Shown here: positions 6,917 to 14,394 of the stretch, piece by piece
Layout of the letters: every line of letters begins with the position of its first letter
Numbering within the stretch: the first letter of the stretch is position 1
DNA from: an uncultured Gemmiger sp.
GTDB lineage: Bacteria > Bacillota > Clostridia > Oscillospirales > Ruminococcaceae
Direction: 5' to 3'
Assembly: GCA_944382785.1 (NCBI GenBank)
Contig: CALWNO010000025.1
Span: 1-37,978, forward strand
DNA length: 37,978 nt
Translations under genes and position numbers: made by a program
The notes under the pieces: model-generated
Told to the model about the DNA's origin: nothing
What the model saw: only the letters and a program-made list of their open reading frames with translations
Databases searched by the model: none

Positions 6917-6957
6917 AAAACGGCCCCACCCGATGGACAGGACCGGGCAGGGCCAAA

Positions 6958-6981
6958 GGTGAGCAGTGGTAAACGCTCACC
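6958..6981 (+). terminator. Hairpin after the first early gene run
   Basis: GGTGAGC (6958-6964) pairs with GCTCACC (6975-6981), followed by the weak T-rich TTCATTGT. It lies in the 98-bp gap before the next gene. It may be a weak terminator or a point where an antiterminator acts. Confidence 0.4.
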
Positions 6982-7014
6982 TTCATTGTAGCAGAAATGG
7001 AGGAATTTGCAAGA

Positions 7015-8505
7015 ATGGAAACCACAAACGCCGTCAAGCTGGCGGCCATCCTGGTGAGCTATAAAAAGAAAATCGGCGGTGATATGACCGCCGAAGGATT
7101 CAGAAATGCCATGGGAAACGGTTGGTCTGCCCGATCCTTTGGGTTCATTGACTACGACTACAAAGGTGTTTCTATTCGTCCCGAGGGAGAGCCGGAAACG
7201 AAATACACCTGGTCCAAATTTATCAAGTTTTGCCGTGAGAACGGCCTGATGGAGGAGGCGACCACCCCATGCAATCCCAAACCTGTCCCGAGCACGGATG
7301 CTGCTGCGACTGCGGCAGACCCTGCTGCCGCGCCGCCGGCGGCAACTTCGACCACTTGGGAGAGCGGGGCGGATGCCGCCGCATCGACCCCCGGGAGCTC
7401 GACCGAGTCCACCCAAGCCTCACCATCGGCCCCCTGCTCCCCTGTGGGCTCCGACACTGCCGTGCCTTTGGCCTGTGCGCCCAGTGCGTCCGCAACCCCC
7501 GCCGCTGGCTTTGACTTTGGAGCCGACGCCGAGACTAATGCACTGCTGCTCCAGGATGCTCAAATCTTCATGGCCAGCAGCATGGCCCGAGTGATGGCCG
7601 CGAAACGGGCTCACGATCGGACAGCTCACAACTATCGGGGCAGCTGGGGCAAATGGTGCGAGGTGGTCGGCATCAGCCGCGACACCGGCGACAACATGGT
7701 GAGAGTTGCCGAACGGTTCGGCAACGTCCAGATCGACGGGCAGAACTTGATCGACCTCCAGCCCCTGAAACTGCTCTATGCAGCTTCCAAGCCTTCCGCC
7801 CCGGCCCAGCTGGTGCAGGGGGTCAAAGACGGGGACATCACCACCAACAAGCAGTACCAGGAGCTCCTGGCCCAGCTGAAAGCCAAGGACCAGGCCCTGG
7901 CCGACGAGAAGGCCGCCCATAAAGCTGAAAGTCTCGCTTTCAGTGAGGCACTAGCAGATGAACAGCGCCTCCGTCAAGCGTCAGATGCAGCCCGGATCGA
8001 GGCTGAGAGTACCGTTCGTGGGCTGCAAGAGCTCTGCTCTGGAGCCAGCAAGAGCGAGCAAGCAGCTATCCAGCGGGCCGAGAAGGCAGAGCAGCAGTTG
8101 GCTACCACTCGGGACGAGCTTCGGCAGCAGACAGGCCGGGTGAAGGAGCTGGAGGCCCGCCCCATCGAGGTGAAGGGCGCCGACCCCGACGACATCGCAC
8201 GCTGGCTGGCCGAGGGTGCCAAACCGGTGCAGGCGAAGCTGGACCAGGCTCTGGCCGAGGCTGCCGAACTTCGGCAACAGCTCCGCGAGTCACAGGCCGG
8301 GAAGCAGGACTCCGCCGACGAACTGGGCATCTCGAAGCAGATTGTCAGCAGCCTGGAGGATATCCTGCGGGCCCGGTTTGAAACCCTGGACTCTCTGGAT
8401 TATGACACCTTCGAGGCCGCTGTGGAGCCCTTCGAGGGCCTGCGGGACCGGCTGAACGAGGCGCTGGAGTTTGGCTCCTGGCCCAAAGGAAAGGAGGTCA
8501 AGTGA
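7015..8505 (+). CDS. DUF3102-like phage protein with long coiled coil
   Basis: A 496-aa protein. Residues about 1-85 form one compact domain, about 85-168 are a Pro/Ala/Ser/Thr-rich stretch, about 175-235 resemble DUF3102 (NYRGSWGKWCEVVGISRDTG), and the remainder is a long Glu/Gln/Ala-rich coiled coil. DUF3102 proteins are common in phages of Firmicutes but their role is not known. ATG 7015 is chosen because GGAGG (6999-7003) lies 11 nt upstream; ATG 6997 has no ribosome site. The low-complexity stretch coincides with a Cys-rich reading frame at 7269-7514, so it may be a by-product of overlapping coding. Confidence 0.75.
   Translation: METTNAVKLAAILVSYKKKIGGDMTAEGFRNAMGNGWSARSFGFIDYDYKGVSIRPEGEPETKYTWSKFIKFCRENGLMEEATTPCNPKPVPSTDAAATAADPAAAPPAATSTTWESGADAAASTPGSSTESTQASPSAPCSPVGSDTAVPLACAPSASATPAAGFDFGADAETNALLLQDAQIFMASSMARVMAAKRAHDRTAHNYRGSWGKWCEVVGISRDTGDNMVRVAERFGNVQIDGQNLIDLQPLKLLYAASKPSAPAQLVQGVKDGDITTNKQYQELLAQLKAKDQALADEKAAHKAESLAFSEALADEQRLRQASDAARIEAESTVRGLQELCSGASKSEQAAIQRAEKAEQQLATTRDELRQQTGRVKELEARPIEVKGADPDDIARWLAEGAKPVQAKLDQALAEAAELRQQLRESQAGKQDSADELGISKQIVSSLEDILRARFETLDSLDYDTFEAAVEPFEGLRDRLNEALEFGSWPKGKEVK
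7269..7514 (+). CDS. Possible overlapping Cys-rich zinc-binding protein
   Basis: An 81-aa frame lying wholly inside the DUF3102-like gene. It begins with ATG 10 nt after GGAGGAGG (7251-7258) and encodes a cluster of Cys/His (CPEHGCCCDCGRPCC) plus a second set near the C-terminus (CAQC), as in small phage zinc-ribbon proteins. By hand count about 83 percent of its codons end in G or C, against about 69 percent for the long frame over the same bases. These three facts favour real coding, but no family was matched and chance cannot be excluded in GC-rich DNA. Confidence 0.45.
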   Translation: MQSQTCPEHGCCCDCGRPCCRAAGGNFDHLGERGGCRRIDPRELDRVHPSLTIGPLLPCGLRHCRAFGLCAQCVRNPRRWL

Positions 8506-8508
8506 CCT

Positions 8509-9435
8509 ATGGCGAACGAGCTTGTGCAAGTGCGGATTCAGGTATCTCCGATCCCTGAACCCACCGGAAACCTGGACGAAGTCCAGGCCAATATCGACAC
8601 CCTGCTGGCCAGCTACACCGGCAGAGTCTACACCGCCGAGGAAATCAAGTCGGCCAAGGATGACCGCGCCCAGGTCAACAAGTGGGACAAGCAGCTGGCC
8701 GAGGCTGCCAAGGCCATCAAGGACAAATACCTGGAAAAGGTTGACCCCACGCTGAACCGCATCGCCGAAATGCGTGGCCAGGTCAAGCAGGTGTCCGCTG
8801 CCATTGACCACCAGGTCAAGGCTGTAGAGGAAGCCGAGCGAGAGGAAAAGCGCAAGGCGCTAGAACAGATCTATCAGGACGCCGCCGGCGCTGATCTGGC
8901 CCCCATTGTACCGTTTGACAGCCTGCTGGACCGCCGCTGGCTGAACAAGACTGTTCCCATCTCTACCGCCAGCCGGGAACTGCGAAGACTTCTGGAACAG
9001 CGGCGGGAAGAGCTGCGCATCATCCATGAAACCTGCGACGATGACGCAGAGGCGTGCATTGCAGAATACACGCGGGCTTTCCGTCTGAATGATGCCCTGC
9101 GGGAATACCAGCGCCGCAAAGATCTGCGCCTCGCTGCTGCTCAGGCCGAGGCCGCAAGGGCCGAGGCAGAGCAGGCCAGGAAGACCGCTCCGGTGATGAT
9201 CCCGCCCAGTGAGGAAGAACGACAAATCAAGGCCGAAGCGTCCGCCGCTGCCCATGCCGGGGCCTTTGTCACCGCGGAAGGGCGCCTCGACACAGATCTT
9301 CTCCAGACATTCGCCCAACCCCAGGAGCCTGAGCGCCGCCGGTATCGGTTCTGGGTGGAGTTCACCCAGGAGGATATCCGCTGGTTCAAGGCAGCTGCCG
9401 CAGAGCGCGGTTTCCGCTTCGGTTCCATCAAATAA
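8509..9435 (+). CDS. DUF1351 protein
   Basis: A 308-aa, mostly helical protein. The N-terminal half (YTAEEIKSAKDDRAQVNKW and following) matches the DUF1351 pattern, with a central coiled coil (about 60-125 and 180-240) and a conserved-looking end (FWVEFTQEDIRWFK). DUF1351 genes are typically found next to single-strand annealing proteins in phages, as here, where Bet follows 18 bp downstream; a helper role in recombination is inferred. AAGGAGG lies 14 nt before the ATG. Confidence 0.85.
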   Translation: MANELVQVRIQVSPIPEPTGNLDEVQANIDTLLASYTGRVYTAEEIKSAKDDRAQVNKWDKQLAEAAKAIKDKYLEKVDPTLNRIAEMRGQVKQVSAAIDHQVKAVEEAEREEKRKALEQIYQDAAGADLAPIVPFDSLLDRRWLNKTVPISTASRELRRLLEQRREELRIIHETCDDDAEACIAEYTRAFRLNDALREYQRRKDLRLAAAQAEAARAEAEQARKTAPVMIPPSEEERQIKAEASAAAHAGAFVTAEGRLDTDLLQTFAQPQEPERRRYRFWVEFTQEDIRWFKAAAAERGFRFGSIK

Positions 9436-9453
9436 ACAGGAGGTACATACACC

Positions 9454-10284
9454 ATGGCTTTCACGCGCAACAATCAGACCGCATCCGCTTCTACTGCTTC
9501 CCGCTCTGCCCGGCCCGCCCCGGCTTTTGAGACGGCAGGCAGCGCCGCACTGGCTCCGGCTGTACCCAGCAAGCCGGTGGAGATCACCGACGCCGGCGGT
9601 CAGCACTTCTCTGTTTCCTTCGACGACGTTCGGAATTTTATCTGCCCCAAAGCGACTGACGCAGAGTGCAAGATCTTCCTGGAGACCTGCCGGTCCTATC
9701 ATCTCAATCCCTTTACCAAAGAGGCCTATCTGATCCACTACGACAACAACAACGAGGATACCCCCAGCACCATCGTCCTGGGCAAAAACTGTTATATGCA
9801 GATGGCCGAGCGTCACCCCGCCTTTGATGGCTTCGAGGCCGGCGTGATTATCCTGGCAGACGGCCAGATCGAATACCGGGATGGCTCCATCACCTACGAG
9901 AACGAGGAGCTGCTGGGCGGCTGGGCCAAGGTCTACCGGAAGGACCGGACCCGTCCCTCTTATGACGAGGTGAAGCTCAGCGAATACGACACCGGCAAAT
10001 CCCTATGGGCCAAAAAGCCTGCCACCATGATCCGCAAGGTGGCTCTGGTCCATGCCCTGCGGGAGGCTTTCCCCTCCACTTATGGGCTGCTCTACGACGA
10101 GAGCGAGATCCAGGTGGACGCAGAGAGCACCGCCCGAGAGGTGGACGACTACCAGCCGCCCCGCCGCATTTCCAGCCGCCGGAAAGCCGCAGAGCAGCCG
10201 GCCGTGGAGATCGTTACCACTGACAGCTCCGACGAAATGGAGCAGGACAGTGAAGACGACCCCTTCGGAGGTAAGGGCGAATGA
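9454..10284 (+). CDS. bet: Bet/RecT-family single-strand annealing protein
   Basis: A 276-aa recombinase that anneals complementary single strands during phage replication and repair. After an Ala/Ser/Pro-rich leader (about 1-45) the core shows Bet family blocks: FLETCRSYHLNPFTKEAYLI, MQMAERHPAFDGFEAGVI, GGWAKVYRKDR, and SLWAKKPATMIRKVALVHAL. The C-terminus is acidic. GGAGG stands 10 nt upstream of the ATG. Usually a YqaJ or Exo-type 5'-3' exonuclease is encoded beside Bet; none is seen here, so the host or another gene must supply the ends. Confidence 0.93.
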   Translation: MAFTRNNQTASASTASRSARPAPAFETAGSAALAPAVPSKPVEITDAGGQHFSVSFDDVRNFICPKATDAECKIFLETCRSYHLNPFTKEAYLIHYDNNNEDTPSTIVLGKNCYMQMAERHPAFDGFEAGVIILADGQIEYRDGSITYENEELLGGWAKVYRKDRTRPSYDEVKLSEYDTGKSLWAKKPATMIRKVALVHALREAFPSTYGLLYDESEIQVDAESTAREVDDYQPPRRISSRRKAAEQPAVEIVTTDSSDEMEQDSEDDPFGGKGE

Positions 10285-10913
10285 TTGTCAAAACGCGGCT
10301 GGGCGTCCTTGTATCGGGCACCCTGGCCCGAGAACCTGATGTCAAAAGCCTGGGCGGCAAGGACGTCCTGATCCTGAACGTCAAAGCCCAGAGCGAAAAG
10401 GACCAGGCCGGACACTGGAAAAGCCTCTTTGTGGACGTCCAGTGCTGGAACGGCATCGCCCCGCGGGATGGAATGTACCAGAAGGGCGACTTCCTGGCCG
10501 CCTTTGGCCGGGAGATCAAGCGCCGGGAGTATCCTGAGGGCAGCGGCAAGTTTTTCTACAGCCTTTCGGCGGATGGCATTCTGCCCGGGGACCTGGTCAC
10601 CCTGCGCTGGATGCAGCAGGTGGTGGATATGATCCCGGATCTGCCCCTTCCGGCCCCGCCGGCCCTGGCCGAGACCGACGAGGCCACCCCCTTTGACCAA
10701 CCCGCTCCAGTGCCGCAGCAGACCAGCATGGCCAGCTTTGCCGTTGCTGAGAAGCGTCCGACGGACGCTGATCCGCCGGACATTCCCGCTGAAAACAGGA
10801 TTTATCCCGGCGAAACCCTGGGAGACTATTCCCTCCGCAGCCGCCAGCCGGTGCCTGAGGAGGATTTGACCCGCCAGCTGGATGCCACCGACGCCGATGA
10901 CCTGCCGTTTTGA
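10281..10913 (+). CDS. ssb: Single-stranded DNA-binding protein
   Basis: A 210-aa protein with an OB-fold N-terminal domain (about 1-105: GTLAREPDVKS, VQCWNG, GDFLAAFGREIKRREY) and a long Pro/Ala-rich linker ending in DADDLPF, the acidic tail by which SSB proteins recruit partners. It would coat single strands in replication and work with Bet. The start overlaps the Bet stop (ATGA), so the two are coupled. It diverges from host SSB in the OB domain. Confidence 0.85.
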   Translation: MIVKTRLGVLVSGTLAREPDVKSLGGKDVLILNVKAQSEKDQAGHWKSLFVDVQCWNGIAPRDGMYQKGDFLAAFGREIKRREYPEGSGKFFYSLSADGILPGDLVTLRWMQQVVDMIPDLPLPAPPALAETDEATPFDQPAPVPQQTSMASFAVAEKRPTDADPPDIPAENRIYPGETLGDYSLRSRQPVPEEDLTRQLDATDADDLPF

Positions 10914-10927
10914 TTGTGGAGGCCCCC

Positions 10928-11674
10928 ATGGAAAAAAGCAAGAGCGTTCTGCTGTATACCGACTGGGCGGGGCCCTTGAAGGGCCTGCCGCTGGAGGATG
11001 TGGGCCGCCTGTTTTTGGGGATTCTCAACTACACCGAGACCGGCAGCCCCCAGGTCTTTGACAGCCCGGCGGCCGCCATGGCCTGGGAGTTCATCCGGCT
11101 GCGGCTGGACAACAACCTGGAAAAGTGGGCCGACACCAAGGAAAAGCGCCGGGAGGCAGGCCGCCGGGGCGCCCAGGTGACCAACGGCAGAGAGCGGCAA
11201 ACGCCGGCAAAAGCGGCAAATGCCGATTTTGCCGAAACGAAATCGGCAAAACCGGCTGTACCTGTACCTGTTCCTGTACCTGTTCCTGGGAAGACTTCGT
11301 CTTCTTCCGGGGCGGGGCCGCCGGGGATGACGACGATGACGCCCTCCCCCGAATGTTTTTGGACTGACTGCGGCTACACGGGAGGCGCAGCGGTCCGGGA
11401 TGCCTTTGCTGGATACAGGAAAGCCGGCATGGAGGACGCCCTGATCCTGGAAGCCATCCGGGAGACGGCAGCCCATGCGGCCAAGTGTCCCCTGGCCTAC
11501 ACCCGCCGGATTCTGGACCAGGCCGCAGCGGCGGGCCAGCTGACCCTGTCCGCCTGGCAGGCCGGGCGGCGCCCTGCCGGCTCGGACAAGCGGGTGGACC
11601 GGCCCCAGCCCAGCGGAAACGATTTTCTGGCCGACGCGGTGGAGAGGCCGCGGAGGCACAAGAGGAAGGAGTAA
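10928..11674 (+). CDS. DnaD-like replication initiator with DUF6291 domain
   Basis: A 248-aa protein. Residues about 5-85 match DUF6291 (SVLLYTDWAGPLKGLP and KRREAGRRGAQVTN); about 150-205 resemble the C-terminal DnaD/DnaB_2 domain (AILEAIRETA and YTRRIL type helices). Between them lies a linker with five Val-Pro pairs encoded by hexamer repeats (11258-11287). Such proteins open the phage origin and load the host helicase. GGAGG sits 5 nt before ATG 10928; an in-frame ATG at 10910 is less well placed. CGGCAAA repeats inside the gene could mark the origin itself. Confidence 0.8.
   Translation: MEKSKSVLLYTDWAGPLKGLPLEDVGRLFLGILNYTETGSPQVFDSPAAAMAWEFIRLRLDNNLEKWADTKEKRREAGRRGAQVTNGRERQTPAKAANADFAETKSAKPAVPVPVPVPVPGKTSSSSGAGPPGMTTMTPSPECFWTDCGYTGGAAVRDAFAGYRKAGMEDALILEAIRETAAHAAKCPLAYTRRILDQAAAAGQLTLSAWQAGRRPAGSDKRVDRPQPSGNDFLADAVERPRRHKRKE
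11195..11250. repeat. CGGCAAA repeats, possible replication origin
   Basis: CGGCAAA occurs at 11195-11201, 11205-11211, 11214-11220 and 11244-11250, and inverted as TTTGCCG at 11228-11234: five copies in 56 bp inside the initiator gene. Phages often carry iterons inside the initiator gene, so an origin is possible; the repeats also encode an Ala/Lys-rich linker, which is an alternative explanation. Confidence 0.35.
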
Positions 11675-11678
11675 ATAC

Positions 11679-11906
11679 ATGGACTGTTATTATTGCTCGG
11701 CGAAAAACGAATGCTCGGAAGCGGTGCAGCCCGGTTCTGTCGTGTGCCTGATCAATCAGCTTCACCACGGAGGAACGAAAGCAAATGTGCAGCCTATCCG
11801 GCAGCCTGGCGAGTTTTGCCAGTTCTGCGGTCAGAAGCTAAAAACGATTGGGAGACAGCGATTCTGTGCCAACCCATGCTGCATTAACCGGTTTCGGGAT
11901 GTTTGA
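11679..11906 (+). CDS. Small zinc-ribbon protein
   Basis: A 75-aa protein with eleven Cys, in two clusters: CYYC plus a following Cys near the N-terminus, and CQFCG followed by CANPCC at the C-terminus, suggesting two zinc sites. AAGGAG lies 8 nt upstream of the ATG. It is the first of five Cys-rich small genes between the initiator and YopX. Function unknown; DNA or protein binding is likely. Confidence 0.65.
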   Translation: MDCYYCSAKNECSEAVQPGSVVCLINQLHHGGTKANVQPIRQPGEFCQFCGQKLKTIGRQRFCANPCCINRFRDV

Positions 11907-11920
11907 GAGGTGACCAGGCC

Positions 11921-12238
11921 ATGAATAGTCTAAGGCGGATTTTCAGGCCCACCAAGGAGGAGCGGCTTAGCTATTTGAAAAGGCTTCTCCAGCTTCACCG
12001 GGAGCAAATTGGGTTCTGCTCTACTTGCGTCCATCTCGATCCCGGTACAACCTTCTCACCGGACAACCATGGAGAATGTGAGGTGGATGAACCGATATTT
12101 GCCCGAAAGGCATGTGAAATATGGACCGCCGAGCCTTGCCCCCAATACGTCGAGAGCACCGCGCTTGTGCATGAAATTGAGCTGGAAATTCAGCGTATTC
12201 AGAAAAAACGGAGAGGAGTAACACATGGAACTGAGTGA
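11921..12238 (+). CDS. Small Cys-containing protein, unknown function
   Basis: A 105-aa protein with a basic N-terminus, a CSTC pair at about 34-37 and further Cys near 54, 66 and 73, and helical, Lys-rich ends. The pattern resembles small phage proteins that bind one zinc ion. GAGAGGTGA lies upstream of ATG 11921. The 3' end overlaps the next gene by 14 bp. No family recognised. Confidence 0.6.
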   Translation: MNSLRRIFRPTKEERLSYLKRLLQLHREQIGFCSTCVHLDPGTTFSPDNHGECEVDEPIFARKACEIWTAEPCPQYVESTALVHEIELEIQRIQKKRRGVTHGTE

Positions 12239-12653
12239 TCTGAAACGCCGCGCCCTGCTGGGTGACCGGCAGGCACAGGAGGAATGCACACGGCAAGGGA
12301 TCGCACTGCCGTGCCCCTGTTGCGGTAGCGATGTGATCGTGAACGAAATCCCGCCGCACAAACACACTTTGGCCACGTTCATGCCTGATTACGAGGGCGG
12401 ATGCTTCATCGAATGCCCTTCCTGCAATTATGCAAACTGTGGAAAGACCAAGCATGAAGCGCTGATGAACCACAACCGCCGCCCCGCGCCTCCGATCGGC
12501 CGGTGCAAAGACTGCGCACACAGTTCGCCACGCATGGTCATGGGAAATAAAACCTATGGCAAAGTGTGCAAGATTGACCCGTATCTTGTTCATGAAGTAA
12601 ACCCGGACGGGTATTGCGATGGATTCAAGCCGAAGGAGGCCCCCAATGACTGA
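12225..12653 (+). CDS. Lar-like double zinc-ribbon protein
   Basis: A 142-aa protein. Residues about 28-85 follow the Lar/restriction-alleviation layout (PCPCCG, then ECPSCNY and KHEALMNHNRR), and a second Cys unit (CKDC ... C ... YCDGF, about 93-135) is a common phage add-on. Lar-type proteins in phages are reported to reduce type I restriction; whether this one does is inferred only from the fold. GGAGAGGAG lies 7 nt upstream of the ATG. Confidence 0.65.
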   Translation: MELSDLKRRALLGDRQAQEECTRQGIALPCPCCGSDVIVNEIPPHKHTLATFMPDYEGGCFIECPSCNYANCGKTKHEALMNHNRRPAPPIGRCKDCAHSSPRMVMGNKTYGKVCKIDPYLVHEVNPDGYCDGFKPKEAPND

Positions 12654-13032
12654 CCTGCTTTGGTACGCCACCCTGAAAGGCGCCCCGCGAACCAAGAAGA
12701 ATCACCAGCAAATCCTGAAGAACCGCTCAGGGCGGCCGTTCGTGGCCCCTAGCAAGGAGTTTCTGGTCTACCAGGAACAGTGCCTTTGGCAAATCAGAAC
12801 GCCTCGCAGGGCCATCTCTGAGGCTGTGAACGTGAAGGCAGTCTACTACATGCCGGACCATCGCCGGGTGGACCTGGTGAACCTGCTGGAGGCCACCTGC
12901 GACATCCTGGTGAAAGCTGGGGTGCTGGCTGATGACTGCGCCACCATTGTGGCCGCCCACGACGGCAGCCGGGTGCTGCTTGACCGGAAGCGGCCGCGGG
13001 TGGAGATCGAGATCACGGGAATGGAGGAATAA
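12646..13032 (+). CDS. rusA: RusA-type Holliday junction resolvase
   Basis: A 128-aa endonuclease that resolves four-way junctions made during phage recombination. It has the RusA signature: an N-terminal GAPRTKKNHQ strand, and the acidic catalytic region RRVDLVNLLEATCDILVKAG followed by DD, giving the needed Asp residues. AAGGAGG lies 9 nt before ATG 12646, which overlaps the preceding stop. Together with Bet, SSB and the initiator it completes the phage recombination and replication set. Confidence 0.92.
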   Translation: MTDLLWYATLKGAPRTKKNHQQILKNRSGRPFVAPSKEFLVYQEQCLWQIRTPRRAISEAVNVKAVYYMPDHRRVDLVNLLEATCDILVKAGVLADDCATIVAAHDGSRVLLDRKRPRVEIEITGMEE

Positions 13033-13036
13033 AACC

Positions 13037-13600
13037 ATGGACAACCAGAAGTTTCGTGTGAACCTGACGATTTACCATACCGCCGGCGGCGTCATGTCGC
13101 CCACGACCATCGTGTTTTCCGGCGCCCGGCGGGATGACCTGAGCAAGGCCCTTGCACTGCTGGCTGAGGCGGCGGACGGGCTGTGGAACCCGGACGAAGC
13201 CCCGGCAGATGATGCAGCGGCCCAGAGCGTCCAGCCCGATTTGCCCGCCGAGACCGCCGCAGCGGAGGAGCCCAAAGCAGAGTCGAAGCGCCCGGAGAAT
13301 AGGGTCAAAGGCATGCTGTTGGTGCGGTGCCCGGAATGTCACGGACGGTTTGTGACTGTGGCTCGCGATTATGTGTCTGAAACGGGATGCAGCTGCGGGC
13401 ACAAGGTTCAGCTGGGGAAGAGCAACACAACGCGCTTTGAGTTCACATGCAAAGCCTGCAACAAGTTGAACTACGGGCGCACCAACATCGACGAAGCCGA
13501 CATTCCAGCAGGTTCCATTTCTTGCTTCTGCGGGGTGCCTGGCCCCGAGCTGATCTGGCGGCCTGACATCCGCGAATACCGGGAAAAGGAGGAAGTCTGA
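13037..13600 (+). CDS. Zinc-ribbon protein of unknown function
   Basis: A 187-aa protein. Residues about 1-50 form a small hydrophilic domain, 55-90 an Ala/Glu/Pro-rich linker, and 95-175 carry CPEC, CSCG, CKAC and CFCG, enough for two zinc sites. GGAGG is 9 nt upstream of ATG 13037; the open frame upstream to 12932 overlaps RusA and is not needed. Nucleic-acid binding is plausible but unproven. Confidence 0.65.
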   Translation: MDNQKFRVNLTIYHTAGGVMSPTTIVFSGARRDDLSKALALLAEAADGLWNPDEAPADDAAAQSVQPDLPAETAAAEEPKAESKRPENRVKGMLLVRCPECHGRFVTVARDYVSETGCSCGHKVQLGKSNTTRFEFTCKACNKLNYGRTNIDEADIPAGSISCFCGVPGPELIWRPDIREYREKEEV

Positions 13601-13764
13601 TGAGCGCTTTTGAGTGGATCGGCCGCATTGTGATCGGCCTGGGAGTTGGTGTTTTGGCGCTCTTCCTGCTGGCGGGCACGGCGGGAGCCATCGCGGCCTG
13701 CATGCTGTCGGCCCGGATCGACCATGAGATGGAGGATGATCTCGATGGGGAAAGAGGCCTTTGA
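13600..13764 (+). CDS. 54-aa single-span membrane protein
   Basis: A small frame with AAGGAGG (13586-13592) 7 nt before its ATG, which shares an A with the previous stop. It encodes a hydrophobic, Gly/Ala/Leu-rich segment (about residues 7-35) and an acidic C-terminal tail (DHEMEDDLDGE). The next gene starts 20 bp inside its end and uses GGAGG within it. Its strong ribosome site and tight packing make it likely real; function unknown. Confidence 0.6.
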   Translation: MSAFEWIGRIVIGLGVGVLALFLLAGTAGAIAACMLSARIDHEMEDDLDGERGL

Positions 13765-13966
13765 CAATTGGAAGCCCTGTGGAACGTGCGCGAGCAAAAA
13801 CTGCTTCACATGTCAGTGGAATAATTCCTTTTGGCGCGAGCCGTGCAGAAGCTGCTGGCCTGATTTCGGCGGCTACAAGCCCCGGAATTTTTGCCACATG
13901 TGTGGTCGCCCGCTGAATGAAGCAGGACGCGCCATCCTCAACAAGCATCTGGGAGGTGCCAAGTGA
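13745..13966 (+). CDS. Small Cys-rich zinc-binding protein
   Basis: A 73-aa protein with nine Cys in three close groups (CGTCASKNCFTC, CRSC, CHMCG), suggesting two zinc sites. GGAGG (13731-13735) lies 9 nt before ATG 13745. It overlaps the membrane-protein gene upstream and its stop overlaps the GTG of the YopX gene. It is the last of the zinc-ribbon run. Function unknown. Confidence 0.65.
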   Translation: MGKEAFDNWKPCGTCASKNCFTCQWNNSFWREPCRSCWPDFGGYKPRNFCHMCGRPLNEAGRAILNKHLGGAK

Positions 13967-14394
13967 GCAAACGTGAGATTCTGTTTAAAGCTGAGATTCT
14001 GTTTAAAGCAAAGTGCCTTGATAATGGCGAATGGGTGGAGGGCCTTTTGTGCAAAGGCTTGTTTTCGAAGCTTGCCATAGAAGAGATCAAAGAATCGCGC
14101 AGGCGTGACGTAGACCCAGAAACCGTCTGCCAGTTCACCGGCCTGACCGACAGTGACGGCAAAAAGGTCTTTGAAGGAGATGTTCTCGAGTTTGAGGAAC
14201 GGAACGAGGGGTACAAATGGACTGCACGGGTTGAATTTGGCAATCCAAACGGCACCTGGACCTGGGGATGGCAGCTTGTGTGGACGGGCGGCGAAAAGCC
14301 AAACCCTGGAATTTTGCTGTGGATCGGCATGGAATCCAGTGGAGCTTATAGCATGGTGATTGGAAACGTCCACGACAAGGAGGCCCAACAGTGA
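13963..14394 (+). CDS. YopX family protein
   Basis: A 143-aa protein of the YopX family, common in phages of Firmicutes and of unknown function. It shows the family blocks: EILFKAK ... NGEWVEG at the N-terminus, DPETVCQFTGLTDSDGKKVF in the middle, VLEFEE and IGNVHD at the end. The GTG start overlaps the preceding stop. Near the N-terminus an 18-bp in-frame tandem duplication (13975-14010) repeats the residues EILFKA, an unusual change in this conserved strand. Confidence 0.85.
   Translation: MSKREILFKAEILFKAKCLDNGEWVEGLLCKGLFSKLAIEEIKESRRRDVDPETVCQFTGLTDSDGKKVFEGDVLEFEERNEGYKWTARVEFGNPNGTWTWGWQLVWTGGEKPNPGILLWIGMESSGAYSMVIGNVHDKEAQQ

Noticed and set aside
7298-7594. Third open frame across the 7269-7514 segment
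   Set aside because: Arg/Pro-rich, lacks a ribosome site and conserved pattern, unlike the Cys-rich frame.
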